Assembly: GCA_002718415.1 (NCBI GenBank)
Contig: PBEM01000012.1
Location: forward strand, 86,648-122,546
DNA: 35,899 nucleotides
Direction of reading: 5' to 3'
DNA from: Chloroflexota bacterium
GTDB lineage: Bacteria > Chloroflexota > Dehalococcoidia > Lucifugimonadales > Lucifugimonadaceae
Positions within the stretch are counted from its first letter, which is position 1. Each line of letters begins with the position of its first letter. The position numbers were made by a program, and so were the translations under genes. The notes under the pieces were generated by a model. That model ran no database searches. It saw only the letters and a program-made list of their open reading frames with translations, and was not told the origin of the DNA. Positions 32,387-35,899 of this stretch are shown one piece after another.

Positions 32387-33865
32387 TTATTCAAATATAA
32401 AATAATCTTCATTATTTATTTGCCACTGAATTAATTTATTCTTCATTTCTAAAATTATCTCTTGGTATTCAGGTAGATAATATAGGTTATTTTCTTCATA
32501 AGGATCTTCATTTAGATCAAATAATTCTCCAGAATCGTTTAGAGTTAAATTTAATTTCATCCTATTGATAATAATTGATCTTCTTGGATTTGCATTTAAT
32601 AAATCTATTTTTTCACTACCTAAAGTCCTATCTTGGACTGATCCTATTCCGTTCCATTCAATAACTACTTCATTATCTACAAGATTACCATTTAAAAAAA
32701 TTGAACTTATATCTTTCCCCTGAATATTAGATTGAGGCTCCTGGTTCATTAATTTTAAAATTGTAGGTACTAAATCTATATGACTAAAATCTCCTTCGAT
32801 AACTTTATTTTTTAACCATGGTATTTTGAATAACATGGGGACTTTAGCAGATTCTTCATAAAATGTCCGTTTTTCTATCATCCCATGATCACCCATCATA
32901 TCACCATGATCACTAGTAAAAATAACAATTGTATTGTCTTCAATATTAGAAGAAGAAATTGAATCATTTATTTTCCCTACCATCTCATCAACTAAAGTAA
33001 TATTTGCAAAATAATCCGCTCTAAGTTTTAGCCAACCTTCTTCTGTAGAAAAATCTTCTCCACACTTAGCAAGATAGGAATTCATATAATCATTAGTAGA
33101 TTGATTATTATCACCTTTTAAAAATGACGTGTGAAATTTTGCCCTATGAATATTTATATCCGACACATTATGTGGTTCTTTCAAAAATGTCGGACACGTA
33201 GGTATAGAGTGAGGCTCATACATTCCGTTATATGGTCCCGAATAAGGAGAATGAGGTTCGAAAGTATTAACAAAAAGTACGAAAGGTTCATCTTTATATT
33301 TTTTAATAAAACCTTCAGCTTCTTGAGCTAAAAAGCTAGCCATTTGAAACTCTGGAGGTAATGTTGCTCTATGTTCCTCAGAGAAAATTTTTTTTCCAAA
33401 ACTATTTTCTTTAGTAGGAGTAAAATTATTCTTTACTAACCAATTATGGTAGTCACTCAGTGGATATTCGATTTTCTCATCAGCAGGATATTCATGTTCT
33501 TCAGTACTAATCCATTCATCCCATCCTTCTTTTTTCACTCGATCAGCACCTAAATGCCATTTACCAAAATAGCCTAATTTATATTCTGAATCAAACATCT
33601 GAGCAATCGTCATAACTTCATCATCCATCGGAATCATGTTGACCTGTGCTCCATGAGAATGAGGATAAAGACCAGATATTATTGAACCTCTAGCTGGAGC
33701 ACATACAGGTTGTGTTACATATGCATTTTTAAAGACGAAAGATTCTTCAGATAATTTATTAAGATTAGGTGTATTAATCCAATCATTTCCATAACAAGAT
33801 ATAGTGTCAAATCTTTGCTGATCACTCATTATAAAAATAAGGTTAGGTTTTTTGGTTGGTTTCAT
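32387..33865 (-). CDS. Type I sulfatase (formylglycine-dependent, arylsulfatase-like)
   Basis: Alkaline-phosphatase-superfamily sulfate-ester hydrolase of 492 residues. The N-terminal metal site is MSDQQR (D15/Q16), the formylglycine motif is CAPAR (C55 and R59, Cys-type, needing a formylglycine-generating enzyme), and the second metal motif is TSDHGDMMGDHG near 315-330, followed by the KVPMLFKIP segment with the family lysine. No signal peptide is visible, so it is probably cytoplasmic. It follows the ornithine-cyclodeaminase-like gene by 21 bases. Substrate unknown; organosulfates or choline sulfate-type compounds are plausible in marine bacteria. Upstream of the unknown gene, it could be the second gene of a minus-strand run. 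Confidence 0.92.
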   Translation of the reverse strand: MKPTKKPNLIFIMSDQQRFDTISCYGNDWINTPNLNKLSEESFVFKNAYVTQPVCAPARGSIISGLYPHSHGAQVNMIPMDDEVMTIAQMFDSEYKLGYFGKWHLGADRVKKEGWDEWISTEEHEYPADEKIEYPLSDYHNWLVKNNFTPTKENSFGKKIFSEEHRATLPPEFQMASFLAQEAEGFIKKYKDEPFVLFVNTFEPHSPYSGPYNGMYEPHSIPTCPTFLKEPHNVSDINIHRAKFHTSFLKGDNNQSTNDYMNSYLAKCGEDFSTEEGWLKLRADYFANITLVDEMVGKINDSISSSNIEDNTIVIFTSDHGDMMGDHGMIEKRTFYEESAKVPMLFKIPWLKNKVIEGDFSHIDLVPTILKLMNQEPQSNIQGKDISSIFLNGNLVDNEVVIEWNGIGSVQDRTLGSEKIDLLNANPRRSIIINRMKLNLTLNDSGELFDLNEDPYEENNLYYLPEYQEIILEMKNKLIQWQINNEDYFIFE

Positions 33866-33886
33866 AATATCATTTTACTGTTTTAC

Positions 33887-34837
33887 TTATATCTGTAAAC
33901 CTATATTATTTTGAATAGCCCTCTTATAAACGAATTCTGAAACAGCTAAATCCTCTAATGCTATCCCTTGAGATTCAAATAAAGTTATATCTCTATTAGA
34001 TTTTCTCCCTTGAACACTTCCTGATATTACAGAATCTAGTTGGATAACTTTATCCCAAGAAAAATAACCTCTTTCTACAGCTCTAATTAATTCCCCGCAT
34101 TCTATTTTTGATTGATCAATATCATCGGTAACTATAATATTAAACCTATTAAAAGCTTCAATATCTATTTCTGATTTCATCCAAGAATTATTACCAGCTG
34201 CATTAATATGTAAACCTTCGAGAATCATTTCCGATGTAACTACTGGATTTACTGAATTAGTGATAGTTACCAAAATATCAATACCATCTGAAACTTCATC
34301 TAAAGAATTAGAAATAATAATTCTATCTCCTAATATTTTCGTCATTTTTTGTTTAAACAATTCGCGTTTTTCTTTATTTCTAGAAAAAATTTTTATTTTT
34401 GATATTTCCCTTACACTACAAATAGCCTCTATTTGAGTTTCAGATTGATATCCAGTACCTATAACTCCTAAAGTACTACTGGATTTTCTTGATAAAAATT
34501 TAGATGCTAATCCACTTGCAGCTCCAGTCCTAATTTGCCCTAAACGATTAGATTCAATAATTGCTAAAAGTCCCTCTCCTTCACATCCGTATAACATATT
34601 ATGGAAACTAGCACCATTTTTGCCTGCAGTATATGATTTATGACCTACAATATTTTTTTCAGGCCAGGATGCAGACATAAAATTATAATTACCATTTCTA
34701 ATAGGTAATCTATATCTAGGTTGATTCCATATTTTTCCTTCAGATCTAGCTATAGTTGCATTTTCTAAAATATTGATTGCTTCACTGACAGTGATTAAAT
34801 TGTTTACTTCATCTTCTTTTAAGTAAATCGGAGACAT
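33887..34837 (-). CDS. Ornithine cyclodeaminase / mu-crystallin family protein
   Basis: NAD(P)-binding protein of 316 residues in the family that includes ornithine cyclodeaminase, alanine dehydrogenase (archaeal) and pyrroline-carboxylate/ketimine reductase. The N-terminal substrate domain has NYNFMSASWPEKNIVGHKSYT and SNRLGQIRTGAASGLASKFLSR, and the Rossmann fold begins TLGVIGTGYQSETQIEAI. DILVTITNSVNPVV and HINAAGNNSWMKSEID follow as expected. The key Lys of the family (in GHKSY) is present. True ornithine cyclodeaminase activity is uncertain: many members are imine reductases or amino-acid dehydrogenases. It is divergent from the HTTM gene and probably co-transcribed with the sulfatase. 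Confidence 0.88.
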   Translation of the reverse strand: MSPIYLKEDEVNNLITVSEAINILENATIARSEGKIWNQPRYRLPIRNGNYNFMSASWPEKNIVGHKSYTAGKNGASFHNMLYGCEGEGLLAIIESNRLGQIRTGAASGLASKFLSRKSSSTLGVIGTGYQSETQIEAICSVREISKIKIFSRNKEKRELFKQKMTKILGDRIIISNSLDEVSDGIDILVTITNSVNPVVTSEMILEGLHINAAGNNSWMKSEIDIEAFNRFNIIVTDDIDQSKIECGELIRAVERGYFSWDKVIQLDSVISGSVQGRKSNRDITLFESQGIALEDLAVSEFVYKRAIQNNIGLQI

Positions 34838-34913
34838 TATTATTCTTTCTTTTGTACTAAATATTTTTATGATAATAGATTATATTATGTTTTTTTGAGG
34901 ATATAATTTTTTT

Positions 34914-35899
34914 ATGGGAAAATATAGAAAATTAATTTCAGAATCTTTTTATATAGATCTTAGATCATTAGCGCTATTTCGTGTTAGTGTAGGATTAGTA
35001 TGCCTTTATGATCTAATAATGGCATGGGGTGAGCTTAGAATATTCTATACCGACTGGGGAGTCCTGCCTAGACAATTACTTCTACAAGGTTCAGGATATG
35101 AATATTATCTTTGGTCTATACACAATATTAGTGGTGTTCCTGCTGTAATAAATATAATTTTTATTCTTCATCTGACTGTAATAATTATGTTGATATTCGG
35201 TTTCAAAACTAGATTCGCAACAATTATGGTTTGGTTATTCACCATTTCTTTAATAGCTAGAAATCCAGCAGTAATAACTGGTGCTTATGTCATTTTACGT
35301 TTAGCTCTTTTTTGGGCAATTTTTCTACCTCTAGGAGCAAAATGGTCTATAGATGAATCACTAGACATAAATAAAGAAAAATCTCAAGATAGGGTTTCTT
35401 CTATAGCATCATTCGCTTTAATTTTCCAAATTCTTTCAATATATTTTTTTGCTGGAATGTTGAAATCGGATCCTATTTGGGATAAAGAATTTCTAGGAGT
35501 TTACTATGCTTTATCTCTTGATATGTTTGCAACTAAATTAGGCTTAATAATTCGTGAATATCCATTAATTACAACTAGTCTCACTATTTTCACTGTGTAT
35601 GTTCAAAGAATAGGCATAATATTTCTAATTTCACCATATAAAAGCTCTCTACTAAGAATAATTGGTGTAATCGCTTTCATTTTCTTTCATATAGGTCTGT
35701 GGACAACTATGCATATAGGTTGGTTTCAAGCAATAAGTATTGCTTGCTTAGCAATTTTTATACCCGGTATTTTCTGGACATGGGTCACAAAAATTTTATC
35801 AAATACCAAAAGGAATAATTTGACAATTTATTATGATAACGATTGTGCTTTTTGTAAAAGAACAGTTTTTATAATTAAAGGACTTTTTTTAGTTGGAAA
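34914..35899 (+). CDS. HTTM-domain protein fused to a DCC thiol-disulfide domain, 3' end beyond window
   Basis: Membrane protein of at least 328 residues; the right edge cuts it. The first about 290 residues are an HTTM (horizontally transferred transmembrane) domain related to vitamin-K-dependent gamma-carboxylase, with LALFRVSVGLVCLYDL at the start, FYTDWGVLP, IYFFAGMLKSDPIW, and FHIGLWTTMHIGWF late in the domain. Then comes LTIYYDNDCAFCKRTV, the opening of a DCC (DUF393) thioredoxin-like domain with a CxxC pair. HTTM-DCC fusions occur in several bacterial phyla; no target protein has been proved for most. Its ATG is preceded by GAGG about 14 bases upstream. It is divergent from the ornithine-cyclodeaminase-like gene. 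Confidence 0.85.
   Translation, partial: MGKYRKLISESFYIDLRSLALFRVSVGLVCLYDLIMAWGELRIFYTDWGVLPRQLLLQGSGYEYYLWSIHNISGVPAVINIIFILHLTVIIMLIFGFKTRFATIMVWLFTISLIARNPAVITGAYVILRLALFWAIFLPLGAKWSIDESLDINKEKSQDRVSSIASFALIFQILSIYFFAGMLKSDPIWDKEFLGVYYALSLDMFATKLGLIIREYPLITTSLTIFTVYVQRIGIIFLISPYKSSLLRIIGVIAFIFFHIGLWTTMHIGWFQAISIACLAIFIPGIFWTWVTKILSNTKRNNLTIYYDNDCAFCKRTVFIIKGLFLVG

Overview
The window is a densely packed, strongly AT-rich bacterial chromosome segment (very roughly 30% G+C by eye) with short intergenic gaps, frequent strand switches, many TTG starts and few strong Shine-Dalgarno sites. Gene content (CTC-type bL25 beside RNase Y and YmdB, two galactonate-dehydratase-type enolase-superfamily proteins, a phytanoyl-CoA dioxygenase plus a remnant of a second one, a sulfatase, a GMC oxidoreductase, a hydantoinase-B protein, a LarA-type racemase) resembles what is known of marine Chloroflexota of the SAR202 clade, especially a streamlined low-GC surface lineage. 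That placement is inference from gene content, not from a phylogenetic marker.

Layout. 1-1505 (minus): a cysteine synthase truncated by the left edge and a MoeB/ThiF-type E1-like activating enzyme, which together suggest sulfur-carrier-dependent cysteine or cofactor sulfur metabolism. 1775-6986 (plus): a housekeeping run, bL25 - RNase Y - YmdB - PHP phosphoesterase - divergent PlsY - zinc-finger membrane protein; from YmdB onward the genes overlap or abut, so RNA turnover, nucleotide phosphoesterase and phospholipid synthesis are probably co-expressed. 6983-8379 (minus): dihydrouridine synthase and a mannose-6-phosphate-isomerase-like cupin. 8495-12432: enolase-superfamily dehydratase, YeiH-type exporter, VOC protein, transaldolase. 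12545-15117 (plus): a 47-codon phytanoyl-CoA-dioxygenase remnant, GMC oxidoreductase and an orphan ABC-2 permease. 15107-19514 (minus): a GT39/YkcB-like membrane glycosyltransferase with a Pro/Gln-rich tandem repeat, an MFS transporter and a Gfo/Idh/MocA oxidoreductase. 19689-24312: acyltransferase-3, phytanoyl-CoA dioxygenase, TrmL, AlkA-like glycosylase and a MATE-like exporter. 24389-27035: two paralogous lipoproteins flanking a LarA homologue. 27098-31204 (plus): a likely catabolic operon (cupin, HyuB, second enolase-superfamily dehydratase, EamA transporter). 31205-34837 (minus): an unrecognised protein, then ornithine-cyclodeaminase-like and sulfatase genes. 34914-end: HTTM-DCC fusion cut by the right edge.

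The accessory half fits an oligotroph that degrades many minor, oxidised organic compounds (sugar acids, hydroxy acids, sulfate esters, alcohols, cyclic amides) with scattered single enzymes. I see no rRNA, tRNA, CRISPR array, insertion sequence, integrase or phage gene. No gene-free stretch exceeds 300 bases; the longest is 1506-1774. The items most worth a second look are the internally deleted phytanoyl-CoA-dioxygenase ORF, the lipoprotein pair around larA, the hyuB operon without hyuA, the unrecognised 335-residue protein, and short repeated motifs upstream of rplY and of the first dehydratase.
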